The notes: generated by a model from the letters alone, not told the origin. DNA of 64,000 bases from Gottfriedia solisilvae (GCF_002128405.1 NZ_NETJ01000001.1:744001-808000); one strand, 5' to 3'. Positions 17,279-27,135 are shown, counted from the stretch's first letter. Translations and numbers: made by a program.

Positions 17279-17890
17279 TCACCTTTTTCTCTCAATCGCA
17301 AATGTGTCTGTAATTGCTTTTGTATATGAGTGACCAGCCAAACGTCCAACTGGATTTAATTTTTCAGTATTGATTTTGCCATTTTCATATAATTCATCAT
17401 TAATATGAACATTCACAACTTTACCAATTACTAAACTACCAGCACCTTTGTTATCACCAAAATGTAATAGCTCAAAAAGTTCACATTCTAGTCCTACTAA
17501 ACTTTCCTTTACTCTTGGTACATTCACAGTTGTACCATCAATTTTGGTTAGTCCAACCATCTCGAATTCATCTACTCCATAAGCAAAATCAGTTGCAGCT
17601 TGATTTACTTGTTCGCAAATTTCTTCACTTACAATATTAATAATAAATTCTTTTGTGCTTTCGATATTCTTTAGCGTATCTTTTTTATCTCCATCTGTTC
17701 CTCGAATCATTGGAGCAAAGCAAACTAGCATTGGATCAGCACAAATTGCTGTAAAGAAACTAAAAGGTGCAACATTCGCTACACCTTCAGTATTCTTTGT
17801 TGACACAAAAGCAATTGGACGTGGTAAAACTGAACCAATTAACAGCTTATAAGCATCTTGCCATGGTAAAGTATCCGGTCTAATTTCCAT
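17279..17890 (-). CDS. flavin reductase family protein in the tyrosine catabolic operon
   Basis: A 203-residue protein with the flavin reductase-like split-barrel fold: LIGSVLPRPIAFVSTKNTEG at about 16-35, then NVAPFSFFTAICADPMLVCFAP, where FMN normally binds, and SLVGLECELFELLHFG. It likely binds FMN. Its exact role beside HPPD and homogentisate dioxygenase is unclear, since neither needs reduced flavin. The gene is 12 bases after HPPD and 3 before the FAH-family gene, with AAGGGG as SD, so it is co-transcribed. Confidence 0.8.
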   Translation of the reverse strand: MEIRPDTLPWQDAYKLLIGSVLPRPIAFVSTKNTEGVANVAPFSFFTAICADPMLVCFAPMIRGTDGDKKDTLKNIESTKEFIINIVSEEICEQVNQAATDFAYGVDEFEMVGLTKIDGTTVNVPRVKESLVGLECELFELLHFGDNKGAGSLVIGKVVNVHINDELYENGKINTEKLNPVGRLAGHSYTKAITDTFAIERKR

Positions 17891-17902
17891 TGTGACAACC
17901 CC

Positions 17903-19018
17903 TTATAGATTTCCTCGCATTGCTTGTTCACGCTCAATCGATTCAAATAACGCTTTAAAGTTTCCATCACCGAAACCTTTAGCACCTTTACGTTGAATAA
18001 TTTCAATAAATAATGTCGGGCGATCAACGATTGGACGAGTGAAAATTTGTAATAAGTAGCCTTCATCATCGCGGTCTACTAAAATCTTTAATTCTCTTAG
18101 TTTTTCAATATCTTCATCAATTTTGCCTACACGTTCTGTTAACATATCATAATATGAATCTGGCGTTTTTAAGAATTCAACACCTAATGCTCTTAGCTTC
18201 GTAACAGTATCAACAATGTCTTCAGTTAAAAGAGCTAAATGCTGTACACCAGGTCCATTGTTATAGTCTAAATACTCTTGAATTTGTGATTTACGTTTGC
18301 CTTCAGCAGGTTCGTTAATTGGGAATTTGATACGGCTTCCATTTGTCATAACTTTAGACATTAGTGCTGAATATTCAGTACTGATATCATCATCATCAAA
18401 ATGAATCATTGATTGGAATCCCATTACGTTTTCATAATAAGAAACCCACTCTTCCATTTTTTCAACATTTCCAACAACGTGATCTACAGCAATTAAACCT
18501 GTTTCATTTACAGGAATGGTAAACGCACGATCCTTAAATCCAGGTAAGAATACACCTTTATAGTCTTTTTTCTCAATTAAAGTATGGATTGTGTCGCCAT
18601 AAGTACCAATTACAGCTTTTTTCACTGTACCATACTCATCACTAATTTCAGTTGGAGGTAAGATTTTAATAGCTCCTCTACTAACTGCACCTTGATATGC
18701 TTTTTCGATATCATCTACGATTAATGCGATATCTTTAACGCCATCACCGTGTTTTTTTACAAATTCAGCAATTTTAGAATCTTCTTTTAAAGTTCCTGTA
18801 ATCACAAGTCGAATGCTACCTTGTTTTAAAACATAAGAAACTTTGTCACGTACTTTTGTTTCTAATCCTGAATAAGCGATTGGTGTAAATCCAAAAGTGT
18901 TCGCAAAAAAATAAGCTGTTTGTTTAGCATTACCCACATACATTTCTAAATGATGCACTTCTTGAACCGGAAAAATATCATAGCTATTTTTTGCTTGTGT
19001 TAATTCATTTTGTTTCAT
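17903..19018 (-). CDS. hppD: 4-hydroxyphenylpyruvate dioxygenase
   Basis: Converts 4-hydroxyphenylpyruvate to homogentisate using non-haem iron. Two tandem VOC-type halves are seen: an N-terminal half from VHHLEMYVGNAKQTAYFFANTFG and a catalytic half from VDHVVGNVEKMEEWVSYYENVMGF. Probable iron ligands are the His of VDHVVG (about 180), the His of GPGVQHLALLTED (about 258) and the Glu of TLFIEIIQRKGAKGFG. Length 371 is typical. The ATG at 19018 follows AGGAGG. It is the first gene of the operon; a cre site lies about 60 bases upstream, suggesting CcpA repression. Confidence 0.94.
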   Translation of the reverse strand: MKQNELTQAKNSYDIFPVQEVHHLEMYVGNAKQTAYFFANTFGFTPIAYSGLETKVRDKVSYVLKQGSIRLVITGTLKEDSKIAEFVKKHGDGVKDIALIVDDIEKAYQGAVSRGAIKILPPTEISDEYGTVKKAVIGTYGDTIHTLIEKKDYKGVFLPGFKDRAFTIPVNETGLIAVDHVVGNVEKMEEWVSYYENVMGFQSMIHFDDDDISTEYSALMSKVMTNGSRIKFPINEPAEGKRKSQIQEYLDYNNGPGVQHLALLTEDIVDTVTKLRALGVEFLKTPDSYYDMLTERVGKIDEDIEKLRELKILVDRDDEGYLLQIFTRPIVDRPTLFIEIIQRKGAKGFGDGNFKALFESIEREQAMRGNL

Positions 19019-19077
19019 CTTGATTTCCTCCTATAAATTACGATTTTTGTGAAGAAAAAAACTATGTACAAACTTTA

Positions 19078-19092
19078 AGTAAACGCTTACAA
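19078..19092 (-). promoter_or_regulatory. catabolite-responsive element (cre)
   Basis: Minus strand TTGTAAGCGTTTACT matches WTGNAANCGNWNNCW at every defined position. It lies 60 bases upstream of the HPPD start, placing the tyrosine catabolic operon under likely CcpA control. Confidence 0.75.
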
Positions 19093-19459
19093 AACAAATA
19101 AACTACATAAAAAAAACATTTTCATTGTATGATTATTCAAAAGAGTATCATTTATGATGATATGGACATTCCTCCCTTTTCTAACAAACAACCTTTACTA
19201 CTATATGAATATTTGAATCCATCAATGATACATTTTATATTTTTTTATAGTAGCAACTAATACAAGAAGTTCTACATCTTTTTTGTAATTCCTTCAAAAA
19301 AATTTATATTATATGAAATTTCTGTCGTTTTATATTATTCAAAAATTTAATTTTGTTTACGATCTTTGAGTTACATTACTTTATTCTACTAGTTATTTAG
19401 TTCATAATATCAATTAGGAAATATATGTAAGTACATGAAGGAAATGGAGTGAAATATAC
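19093..19459. other. divergent intergenic region, HPPD operon / flavodoxin-like gene
   Basis: AT-rich stretch with no gene recognised. It must contain the two divergent promoters, but I find no convincing consensus pair for either, apart from the cre site next to it. Confidence 0.45.
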
Positions 19460-19999
19460 ATGTTTATTATTCACGGTAGTTCAAGAGAAAATGGTAATAC
19501 AGAGCAACTAACAAAAATGATTACAGAGGGTATTTCAGTCTCTGAGGTTCAATTACGAACAAAAAACATAAGACCAATCAATGATCAAAGACATGCAGAA
19601 TTAGGTTTTCAACCTGTTGATGATGACTATGAGCAAATTAGCAAGGAAATGCTTGAACATAATACAATTATCTTTTCAACTCCTTTATATTGGTATGGCA
19701 TGAGTGGACTTATGAAAAATTTTATTGATCGCTGGTCTCAAAGCTTAAGAGATAAAGAATTAAATTTTGCAGAAAAAATGAAAACCAAGAAAATGTATGT
19801 CGTTATCGTTGGTGGGGATAATCCAAGTTTAAAAGCATTACCACTCATTTTACAGTTTAAGCATATTTTTGAATTTGTAGGCGCGTCATTTGAGGGATAT
19901 ATCATCGGAAAAGCTAATTCTCCTGGTGATATTAGATTAGATTCAAACACGATTCAACAAGCAAACGCACTAAATTTGAAGCTAAAAAATGAAAATTAA
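19460..19999 (+). CDS. flavodoxin-like NAD(P)H-dependent oxidoreductase
   Basis: A 179-residue member of the NADPH-dependent FMN reductase superfamily. The FMN phosphate loop is GSSRENGNTEQ (residues 6-16), and the isoalloxazine-contact block is STPLYWYGMSGLMKNFIDRW (about 74-93). The middle VVIVGGDNPS follows the fold. Such enzymes reduce FMN, quinones, nitro or azo compounds; the substrate cannot be read from sequence. SD GGAGTGA is 7 bases before the ATG. It is monocistronic, with a strong terminator, divergent from the tyrosine operon. Confidence 0.82.
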   Translation: MFIIHGSSRENGNTEQLTKMITEGISVSEVQLRTKNIRPINDQRHAELGFQPVDDDYEQISKEMLEHNTIIFSTPLYWYGMSGLMKNFIDRWSQSLRDKELNFAEKMKTKKMYVVIVGGDNPSLKALPLILQFKHIFEFVGASFEGYIIGKANSPGDIRLDSNTIQQANALNLKLKNEN

Positions 20000-20004
20000 A
20001 GATG

Positions 20005-20039
20005 AAATACCCTTGCATAGTCGCAAGGGTATTTTTTTT
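20005..20039 (+). terminator. terminator of the flavodoxin-like gene
   Basis: Strong stem ataccottgc-type pairing (arms 20007-20015 and 20023-20032, ACCCTTGC with GCAAGGGT) with a 7-base loop and a run of Ts, 6 bases after the stop. Confidence 0.9.
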
Positions 20040-20060
20040 ATGTTATATAAGGATGTGGAA

Positions 20061-20094
20061 ATTCACTTCTGGATGTTCGTTTTCCATGATGTGT
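20061..20094. repeat. decayed copy of the GC-rich repeat
   Basis: The segment ttctggatgttcgttttcca aligns with ttccaggatgctcgctttccg-like sequence at 13314-13340, with several transitions. It appears to be one degenerate end of the 13306-13436 element. Confidence 0.5.
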
Positions 20095-20112
20095 AAGATG
20101 AGGTAATTTCAA

Positions 20113-21066
20113 TTAAAATGAAGTATGTTCCCATTCTAATTCGTTCATATGAACTAAAACATAATCCGTGCACATTTTAGGGTTAATTGTATCAACATGT
20201 GAAATAGCAATAGATGACATTGTCACAGCATATTTAACTGTATCAGCCATACTCATTTGATTCATATAGCCATATCCGATTCCAGCAACAAGTGCATCTC
20301 CTGCTCCTGTGACATTCACAACAGATACTCCTTTGGCCTTTAAAATGCCTTCTTCTACACCATTATGATAATAGATTCCTTCCGCATCTAAACTAATAAA
20401 TACGTTTTTGACACCTTTTTGCCTAAAATATTCACCAGCTTTTCTAACGTCAGAAATCGAAACAATTTCAAAACCACATAATACTTCCGCTTCATGTCGA
20501 TTTGGTTTAACTGTATGAAAATATTGAATTGTATCTTTAATTTTGCAAGCCTTTGCAGCAGAGACTGGATCAAGAATAAACTTTGTTTCTTGATGAAATT
20601 CTGATAATAAAAATTGAAGTGTGCTTGGATTATCTGCATCGACTACCATATAATCAGCACCTCGAATAACGTCGGCTTTCGAAAGAATAAATTCTTTTGT
20701 AAAATTGTTAGTGATTGTTAAATCTACTACTGCGGAAACCATTTCGCCACTTTCATCTAAAATAGCTAAATAAGTTGGAGTAGCTTCTCCTTCAATAATC
20801 AAGCTTTCACTCATATCCATACTAATTTTTTTGGAATGTTCGATCATATTCATTCCATTCATATCGTTCCCAACGACTGAAATAAATTTTGTATTTAATC
20901 CGATTTTTGCCATATTTTCTGCAATATTTCTGCAAACGCCACCAAATGAAACTTTCACACTACCTGGGTTCGAATCATAAGGGCGATAATTTTTTTTGGT
21001 AAACCCGATAATATCACATATTGAAACCCCAAAAACTAATATATAAGGGTTATTACTTTTGGTCAT
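20113..21066 (-). CDS. PfkB-family sugar/nucleoside kinase, pseudouridine kinase-like
   Basis: A ribokinase-fold kinase of 317 residues. Visible are the N-terminal substrate region (SFGGVCRNIAENMAKIG, about 41-57), the KPNRHEAEVLCG block, and the ATP/anion-hole motif VTGAGDALVAGIGYG with the catalytic Asp. The NIAENMA block and general layout resemble pseudouridine kinases (PsuK), but no psuG or ribosyl hydrolase is adjacent, so the substrate is not certain. SD GAGAGG precedes the ATG at 21066. It is monocistronic and divergent from queT. Confidence 0.8.
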   Translation of the reverse strand: MTKSNNPYILVFGVSICDIIGFTKKNYRPYDSNPGSVKVSFGGVCRNIAENMAKIGLNTKFISVVGNDMNGMNMIEHSKKISMDMSESLIIEGEATPTYLAILDESGEMVSAVVDLTITNNFTKEFILSKADVIRGADYMVVDADNPSTLQFLLSEFHQETKFILDPVSAAKACKIKDTIQYFHTVKPNRHEAEVLCGFEIVSISDVRKAGEYFRQKGVKNVFISLDAEGIYYHNGVEEGILKAKGVSVVNVTGAGDALVAGIGYGYMNQMSMADTVKYAVTMSSIAISHVDTINPKMCTDYVLVHMNELEWEHTSF

Positions 21067-21186
21067 ACCTTCATTCCTCTCACTTACATAAAAAATTAAT
21101 AATATACATTATTTAAATATACCATAAAACACATTCATTTATTAATAGAAAATCTTGTATTTTTTAATAATTAATTCATTTAGCCC

Positions 21187-21215
21187 TTGACGTATACTAT
21201 ACATACAGATAAAAT
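21187..21215 (+). promoter_or_regulatory. sigma-A promoter of queT
   Basis: TTGACG (21187-21192), 17-base spacer, TAAAAT (21210-21215), just upstream of the preQ1 riboswitch. Confidence 0.75.
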
Positions 21216-21235
21216 AAAATCTTGTTTGTTAAATT

Positions 21236-21273
21236 ACGTGGTTCGTAACCCTCCCACGAAAAAAAACTAAGGA
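21236..21273 (+). promoter_or_regulatory. preQ1-I riboswitch
   Basis: Stem P1 cgtgg (21237-21241)/ccacg (21254-21258), 12-base C-rich loop ttcgtaaccctc, then an A-rich tail ending aaaaaactaagg. This matches the small preQ1-I aptamer: GGTTC after P1, ACCCTC in the loop, and AAAAAACTAAGG tail. The tail overlaps the AAGGAG ribosome binding site of queT, so ligand-dependent pseudoknot formation should block translation. Confidence 0.88.
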
Positions 21274-21280
21274 GAATAAA

Positions 21281-21766
21281 ATGAAATTAAAAACGATTGC
21301 GATAAACGGCGTTTTTGCTGCTTTATATATAGCAGTTACCTTTTTTGTACAACCATTCGGATTTTCGAATTTACAATTCCGCCTTTCAGAAATATTTAAC
21401 CACCTAATTGTATTTAATAAAAAATATTTCTTAGGAATTGTAGTCGGTGTTATTCTTGCCAACTTTTTCTTTTCACCAATTGTTGCTTATGATTTAATCT
21501 TTGGAGTCGGACAAACTGTTATTTCATTGTTCATTACAATCATCACTTCAAAATTGATCAAAGGTATCATTCCACGTATGATCGTGAATACAATCGTCTT
21601 TACCGCTTCAATGTTCCTAATTGCGATTGAACTAAAATTAGCATATGGATTACCATTCCCAATCACATATTTAACTACTGCTGTTGGAGAATTTGTTGTC
21701 ATGGTGATAGGTATTCCAATTATGTATTACTTAAATAAACGTGTTAATTTTGAGAAACTAATTTAA
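21281..21766 (+). CDS. queT: QueT family queuosine-precursor transporter
   Basis: Predicted substrate-binding membrane (S) component for uptake of queuosine precursors such as preQ1 or preQ0, working with a shared ECF module. The 161 residues are largely hydrophobic with about five membrane segments; the family N-terminus FAALYIAVTFFVQPFGFSNLQFRLSEIFNHL and the later FGVGQTVISLFIT are visible. The ATG at 21281 follows AAGGAG, which is embedded in the preQ1 riboswitch tail, directly supporting the assignment. The gene has its own promoter and terminator. Confidence 0.92.
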   Translation: MKLKTIAINGVFAALYIAVTFFVQPFGFSNLQFRLSEIFNHLIVFNKKYFLGIVVGVILANFFFSPIVAYDLIFGVGQTVISLFITIITSKLIKGIIPRMIVNTIVFTASMFLIAIELKLAYGLPFPITYLTTAVGEFVVMVIGIPIMYYLNKRVNFEKLI

Positions 21767-21772
21767 CATATA

Positions 21773-21808
21773 AAAAGAGTTGCCAATTCAGGTAGGCAAC
21801 TCTTTTTT
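21773..21808. terminator. bidirectional terminator between queT and the VOC gene
   Basis: Perfect 12-bp stem aaaagagttgcc/ggcaactctttt with a 10-base loop and T-run on both strands. Confidence 0.9.
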
Positions 21809-21834
21809 GTATGTATCTTTTATAATGAATAATC

Positions 21835-22212
21835 TTATTTGTCTTCTCTCAATATATAATCATTTCCGTCTTGATCATAAAATGAAAACATCGTTCCAAA
21901 TGGCATTCTTAACATTTCGTCAACTTTTACACCATTATCTTGCATTTGTTTATAAGCTGATTCAACATCATTCGTACTGAATAAAACAGATGGATGTGCT
22001 ACTTTTTCCGGTTTATGTTGTTCCATTGATGATTTTGAATATAAAACTAATGTTGTAAATTCACTTTCACTTGGACCAACTTCAATCCACTTAGCATTTG
22101 GACCCATTGCCATCTCATATTTTAATACGAAGCCAACTTTATTTATCCAAAAATCCTTCGCTGCTTCTTGATCTTGTACATATAAAGTAACTTTACCAAT
22201 TTTATTAATCAT
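21835..22212 (-). CDS. VOC family protein (glyoxalase/bleomycin resistance-like)
   Basis: A 125-residue single-copy vicinal oxygen chelate protein with the two beta-alpha-beta-beta-beta halves: IGKVTLYVQDQEAAKDFWINKVGF at the start and HPSVLFSTNDVESAYKQMQDNGV in the second half, ending FSFYDQDGNDYILRE. Members include glyoxalases, dioxygenases and antibiotic-binding proteins; nothing here fixes the substrate. The ATG is at 22212 after AGAGGGGT. It is monocistronic, between queT and mutL. Confidence 0.82.
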   Translation of the reverse strand: MINKIGKVTLYVQDQEAAKDFWINKVGFVLKYEMAMGPNAKWIEVGPSESEFTTLVLYSKSSMEQHKPEKVAHPSVLFSTNDVESAYKQMQDNGVKVDEMLRMPFGTMFSFYDQDGNDYILREDK

Positions 22213-22356
22213 TTAAAATGTACCCCTCTATTTAATAATAGTCTGACAAAATTTAGTATATCAAACAGATTTTGACAAAACAATGTCTCATCGTAGAAAA
22301 GAAAAAGCTCAAATATGAAAGCAACTAGTTTGGTAATCACTAAGTTTTTACATAAA

Positions 22357-22384
22357 AAAACGACTCAATTTCTTGAGTCGTTTT
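22357..22384 (-). terminator. terminator of mutSL, overlapping the mutL stop
   Basis: Perfect 12-bp stem aaaacgactcaa/ttgagtcgtttt with a 4-base loop; the mutL TAA lies at its edge. Confidence 0.9.
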
Positions 22385-24317
22385 ACATTACGCGCTTAAA
22401 CATTTTTTCAAGCTCATACGAACTGAAATGAATAACAATTGGTCTGCCATGTGGGCAAGTAAAAGGATTTGTTGATTTTCTTAGTGTTTCTAGCAATCTA
22501 AATATTTCATCGTTCGTGATAAATTGATTCGCCTTAATTGAAGCTTTACAACTCATCATGATTGCTTTTTCTTCACGAAGTTTTTTAATATTTATAGTCC
22601 CGCGTTTTAATAACTCTTGGATCATCTCATCAATTAATGTTTCTTCTTGTCCTTCTGGAAACCAATTTGGATGTTCTCTAATCACATAGCTATTGCTACC
22701 AAATTTCTCAATAAACAAACCAACTTCTCTTAGTTCATCAGTATATTGATCTAACAGAATAGCTTGTTCCGGAGAAACATCGAATGTAATTGGGATCAAT
22801 AAGGTTTGTAATTCCGCTGCAATTTCACCAATTTTTTCTTTAAAATATTCATAATAAATTCGTTCCTGTGCAGCATGCTGATCAACCAAATACAATCCAT
22901 TTTCATTTTGTGCAACAATATACGTACCATGCATTTGTCCTATTGGATAAAGCGGTGGTAATTGATCAATCGGTGGTTCTTCTTTAGCAAGTTCATTACT
23001 AATGAAGACAGTTGTTTCCTCAGTTTTACTTTGTATCTCTTCACTTTTAAGATCACCATTATCGTTTTCATTCGAATAAAACGATTGAAAATATTGGCTT
23101 TCATAATCAGCTTGACTTTCTGATTCAATGAAATCATTTGTGTCAGGACTACTAAATGATTCCTCAAATATCTTTTCTGATTGCTGGGTTGAATGATTCA
23201 TAGAATCATTCTGTAATGAAAACGGCAAACTCTTTTCTACATCATCTTTCGTTGTATGTTCAAAAGTAAATGTAGATTGTTCACTTAAAACCTTTTCTTT
23301 TGGTGCTGATCTTGTTATTTCTGGAATTAACGATCTACTTCTAAATACTTTTTGGATACTTTCTCTGATTAAAGTATATAATTGCTCTTCCTTACTAAAG
23401 CGTACTTCTTGCTTTGTAGGATGAACATTTACATCTACTAATTGAGGATCCATTTTAATAAATAGTGCAACAATAGGAAATCTACCGATTGGAAGTAATG
23501 TATGATACCCTTCAGAAATTGCTTTATTTACACCATAATGTTTAACATATCGACCATTTACATAAATTGATAAATAGTTTCTTGAAGCTCTAGTATATTC
23601 AGGCATCGATAAATAGCCATCTACTTGAAAATCTAATGATTCGGCTTCAAAGTGAACCATGTTCTTAGCAATTTGCAGTCCGTATAATGATGCTAAGATT
23701 TGCCTTGCATCTCCATTCCCATTACTTCTAAACATGTATTTATCATTATGTTTTAAATCAATTGCAATAGATGGATTAGCTAGTGCAAGTCTGTAAACCA
23801 CATCAGTCACATTACTTAATTCAGTTTGGACAGTTCGCATATATTTCAAGCGAGCAGGTGTATTAAAAAATAAATTAGAAACATCTATACTTGTTCCTGT
23901 TGATTTAGCAATTTCTTTTTGGGATTGTAAAATGCCACCTTTAAGAACAGTTTCAATACCTGGACCATCAGTTGTTGATGTTTTTACAGTCACATAACTA
24001 ACCGATGCTATACTAGGTAAAGCTTCTCCACGAAATCCTAGTGTTCGAATCCGAAATAGGTCATTTTCATTTTTTATTTTACTAGTTGCATGACGTTCAA
24101 AAGCGAGAATGCTATCTTCTTTTGACATCCCTTCTCCATTATCACTAATGAAAATTCTAGAGAGTCCACCATCATTTATTTCTATTGAAATGCGTGTGCT
24201 TTTTGCGTCAATCGAATTTTCAAGCAATTCCTTCACAACAGATGCAGGACGTTCAACTACTTCACCTGCTGCAATTTGATTGGCGAGGATTTCATCCAAT
24301 TTTTTAATTTTAGACAT
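22383..24317 (-). CDS. mutL: DNA mismatch repair protein MutL
   Basis: GHKL-type ATPase that links MutS mismatch recognition to strand incision. The N-terminal ATPase motifs are [15 protein letters not shown] and FRGEALPSI. The C-terminal domain keeps the endonuclease motif [14 protein letters not shown], expected in bacteria without MutH. I place the start at ATG 24317 (AAAGGAGG 6 bases upstream, family N-terminus [23 protein letters not shown]), not at the in-frame start at 24353. This gives 644 residues. It is 52 bases after mutS. Confidence 0.95.
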   Translation of the reverse strand: MSKIKKLDEILANQIAAGEVVERPASVVKELLENSIDAKSTRISIEINDGGLSRIFISDNGEGMSKEDSILAFERHATSKIKNENDLFRIRTLGFRGEALPSIASVSYVTVKTSTTDGPGIETVLKGGILQSQKEIAKSTGTSIDVSNLFFNTPARLKYMRTVQTELSNVTDVVYRLALANPSIAIDLKHNDKYMFRSNGNGDARQILASLYGLQIAKNMVHFEAESLDFQVDGYLSMPEYTRASRNYLSIYVNGRYVKHYGVNKAISEGYHTLLPIGRFPIVALFIKMDPQLVDVNVHPTKQEVRFSKEEQLYTLIRESIQKVFRSRSLIPEITRSAPKEKVLSEQSTFTFEHTTKDDVEKSLPFSLQNDSMNHSTQQSEKIFEESFSSPDTNDFIESESQADYESQYFQSFYSNENDNGDLKSEEIQSKTEETTVFISNELAKEEPPIDQLPPLYPIGQMHGTYIVAQNENGLYLVDQHAAQERIYYEYFKEKIGEIAAELQTLLIPITFDVSPEQAILLDQYTDELREVGLFIEKFGSNSYVIREHPNWFPEGQEETLIDEMIQELLKRGTINIKKLREEKAIMMSCKASIKANQFITNDEIFRLLETLRKSTNPFTCPHGRPIVIHFSSYELEKMFKRVM

Positions 24318-24369
24318 ACGTTTCCTCCTTTCCAAAATAAAAAGAAAGGCCAACTTCTTGCCTTGGCTA

Positions 24370-27018
24370 TTATTTCTTTACTTCTTTTTGTAGTTCATAT
24401 AATAAATTAAATGCTTCCATTGGATTCAATTCTAATAAATTTACCTTTTTCAACTGATCAATAACAGGATGATCTTTTTTCATTTCTTTCATTTTCGGTT
24501 TCTCTACATCAAAAAAGCTTAATTGTGCGTTGGAATCATTATTCATTTCCTCAGGTGTTTTATCATTTTGATTAACTTCTCTCACTATTTCACTAGAAAG
24601 ATTAGCTTGTTTTTTTGGTTCTTCTTTTATAAACGGTCTCTCATTTGATTCTAAGTCATTTAATAGCTCCTTAGCTCTAGAGATGACATCTTTAGGAAGG
24701 TTTGCAAGTTCTGCAACATGAATACCATAGCTTTGATCTGCAGCTCCTTCAAATATTTTATGAAGGAATAAGACTTTCCCATCTTGTTCTTTGGCGGCTA
24801 CATGAATATTCTTTAAATGTACTAATTGTTCAGCTAATACAGTTAGTTCATGGTAATGTGTCGAGAATAAAGTTTTCGCACCAATATGATCATGAATATA
24901 TTCAATCATCGACTGCGCTAGGGCCATTCCATCATAAGTTGAAGTACCCCTTCCAATCTCGTCAAATAATATTAAACTATTTTCAGTCGCATTTGTAATA
25001 GCAAAGTTGGCTTCTAACATTTCAACCATAAATGTACTTTGACCTGAAATTAAGTCATCCGCTGCGCCAATACGTGTAAATATTTGATCAAAGATCGGTA
25101 GTTTTGCAGACTCAACTGGTACAAAACACCCAATTTGAGCCATAATACTAATGACTGCAACTTGTTTCATGTACGTACTTTTACCAGCCATGTTTGGCCC
25201 AGTGATTAATAATTGATGTGTTATTTCATCTAAGTTTGTATCATTTGGAATATATTCAGTATCGGATAATACGCGTTCTACAACAGGGTGACGTCCATTT
25301 GTAACCATATATTCACGTTTAGTTGTAAATGTCGGTTTTACATATCCATATTTTTCACTAATGACTGAAAAACTTTGTAAAACATCTATTTGACTAATAA
25401 CTTGTCCAAGTTTTTGTAGTCTTGTTAAATATTGCTTTACTTGCTCACGAATCGAGATAAATAATTCGTATTCTAAACCAATCATTTTCTCTTCTGCTTC
25501 AAGAATTAATGTTTCTTTTTCTTTTAATTCTTCTGTTATAAACCGTTCAGCATTGGCTAGTGTTTGTTTGCGCTCATATCGCCCTTCTGGAAGCTGTGAC
25601 AGATTAGACCTTGTTACTTCTATAAAATAACCAAAAATACGATTATAGCCTATTTTAAGGGACTTTATTCCTGTAATGTCTCGCTCACGTTGTTCTAGCT
25701 CCATTAGCCAGTTTTTCCCATTTTTACTAACAAAACGATATTCATCAAGTGTTTTATGAAAATCATCTTTGATAATATTACCTTCTTTAATCGATAAAGG
25801 CGCATCTTCTACAATCGCTGATTCTAAAAGCTCCTCTAGTTCATCACAAGTGTCGATTTGGTTAAGTAACGAATGAATTTCATCATGATCAATCATTTTT
25901 AATGTTTCTTTGATCGCTGGAATATTTTGAAGTGAACGTTTCAGTTGTAATAAATCTCTCGCATTCACATTACCAAATGAAACCTTTCCAGCTAATCTTT
26001 CTAAATCATAAACACCTTTTAATAATTCTTTAATATCTTCACGTACAAAGTAATTTTCATTAAATAGTTCAACAAGTGTTAAACGTTTTTCTATTTGTTT
26101 AACATCTACCAACGGTCTTTGAATCCACTTTTTCAGTAATCGTCCACCCATTGCCGTTTTTGTTTCATCTAATAACCAATTCAATGATCCTTGTTTATTT
26201 TTTGAACGTTGCGTTTCGACTAATTCTAGATTTCTCATTGAATACATATCCATATTTAAAAAGTCATGTTGGTGGATAACAATGATTGGTTGTAAATGCG
26301 AAAGTGTACGTTTTTGCGTTTTTGATAAATAGTTTAATAATCTTGCCGCTGCTTTTTGAAGTTCAACTCGTTCAATTGTTTTGACGACATTTGTAAACTC
26401 TTCAGTTAACATATCATTCGTTTCAATTGACACCGTAATTGAAAAACTTTTTTCAAGTGTTTGAATGGCCTTCGTAGAAAAATGATCCGCAACAACGACC
26501 TCTTTCGTACCAGTAGCAGCTATCTTTAATACCGCCTCATCTAATGAACCTTTTAATAACATTGCATTTCCTTCACCAGTCGTAAGGTCAATCCAAACTA
26601 ATCCGTAAGATGTAGGTGTAAATTCCATCAACGAGGAAATATAATGATTTTGTTTTTCTTCAATTGTTCTTCCTTCCATTTGAGTGCCCGGTGTAATAAG
26701 TTGAACAACCTCTCTTCGAACAACACCTTTTGCAACAGATGGATCTTCTACTTGCTCACAAATTGCTACTTTATATCCTTTTTCAACTAATTGTTCTATA
26801 TACCCTGCTGCAGAGTGATATGGTACCCCACACATCGGTATTTTCTCTTCCGACCCACCTGCACGTCCAGTCAACGTAATTTCTAAAACTCTAGATGCTT
26901 TAATTGCATCTTCAAAAAACATTTCATAAAAATCACCAAGTCTAAAAAATAAAAAAGCATCTTGGTAATGTTTCTTTATATTTAAATATTGCTCTATCAT
27001 AGGCGTATAAGTTGCCAT
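24370..27018 (-). CDS. mutS: DNA mismatch repair protein MutS
   Basis: Recognises mismatches and small loops. The 882-residue protein has the mismatch-binding domain I with GDFYEMF (Phe-x-Glu wedge, about 28-34), core and clamp domains, and the ABC ATPase with Walker [15 protein letters not shown] and Walker [17 protein letters not shown]. The C-terminus ends with a helical dimerisation/clamp-binding tail containing QLSFFDVEK, a beta-clamp-binding type motif. The start ATG at 27018 follows GGAGAGGA. It heads the mutSL unit. Confidence 0.96.
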   Translation of the reverse strand: MATYTPMIEQYLNIKKHYQDAFLFFRLGDFYEMFFEDAIKASRVLEITLTGRAGGSEEKIPMCGVPYHSAAGYIEQLVEKGYKVAICEQVEDPSVAKGVVRREVVQLITPGTQMEGRTIEEKQNHYISSLMEFTPTSYGLVWIDLTTGEGNAMLLKGSLDEAVLKIAATGTKEVVVADHFSTKAIQTLEKSFSITVSIETNDMLTEEFTNVVKTIERVELQKAAARLLNYLSKTQKRTLSHLQPIIVIHQHDFLNMDMYSMRNLELVETQRSKNKQGSLNWLLDETKTAMGGRLLKKWIQRPLVDVKQIEKRLTLVELFNENYFVREDIKELLKGVYDLERLAGKVSFGNVNARDLLQLKRSLQNIPAIKETLKMIDHDEIHSLLNQIDTCDELEELLESAIVEDAPLSIKEGNIIKDDFHKTLDEYRFVSKNGKNWLMELEQRERDITGIKSLKIGYNRIFGYFIEVTRSNLSQLPEGRYERKQTLANAERFITEELKEKETLILEAEEKMIGLEYELFISIREQVKQYLTRLQKLGQVISQIDVLQSFSVISEKYGYVKPTFTTKREYMVTNGRHPVVERVLSDTEYIPNDTNLDEITHQLLITGPNMAGKSTYMKQVAVISIMAQIGCFVPVESAKLPIFDQIFTRIGAADDLISGQSTFMVEMLEANFAITNATENSLILFDEIGRGTSTYDGMALAQSMIEYIHDHIGAKTLFSTHYHELTVLAEQLVHLKNIHVAAKEQDGKVLFLHKIFEGAADQSYGIHVAELANLPKDVISRAKELLNDLESNERPFIKEEPKKQANLSSEIVREVNQNDKTPEEMNNDSNAQLSFFDVEKPKMKEMKKDHPVIDQLKKVNLLELNPMEAFNLLYELQKEVKK

Positions 27019-27054
27019 GCTATACTATCCTCTCCATCAAAACATTCTTTGCAT

Positions 27055-27063
27055 ATTATATCA
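27055..27063 (-). promoter_or_regulatory. candidate extended -10 promoter of mutSL
   Basis: Minus strand TGATATAAT, an extended -10 element with perfect TATAAT, 37 bases before the mutS ATG. No good -35 is seen at the usual distance. Confidence 0.5.
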
Positions 27064-27135
27064 CATTTTGACGAAAGCTTTTTGATTACTTACTCGCAAA
27101 AGTTAAATGTTTCTTTTATTTTAAACAACAAAAAA

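Noticed and set aside
24318-24353. Longer mutL start
   Set aside because: No SD at 24353; a consensus SD and family N-terminus support 24317.
24342-24366. Hairpin gccaa/ttggc between mutS and mutL as a terminator
   Set aside because: Only 5 bp, and mutSL are normally co-transcribed; not listed as a feature.
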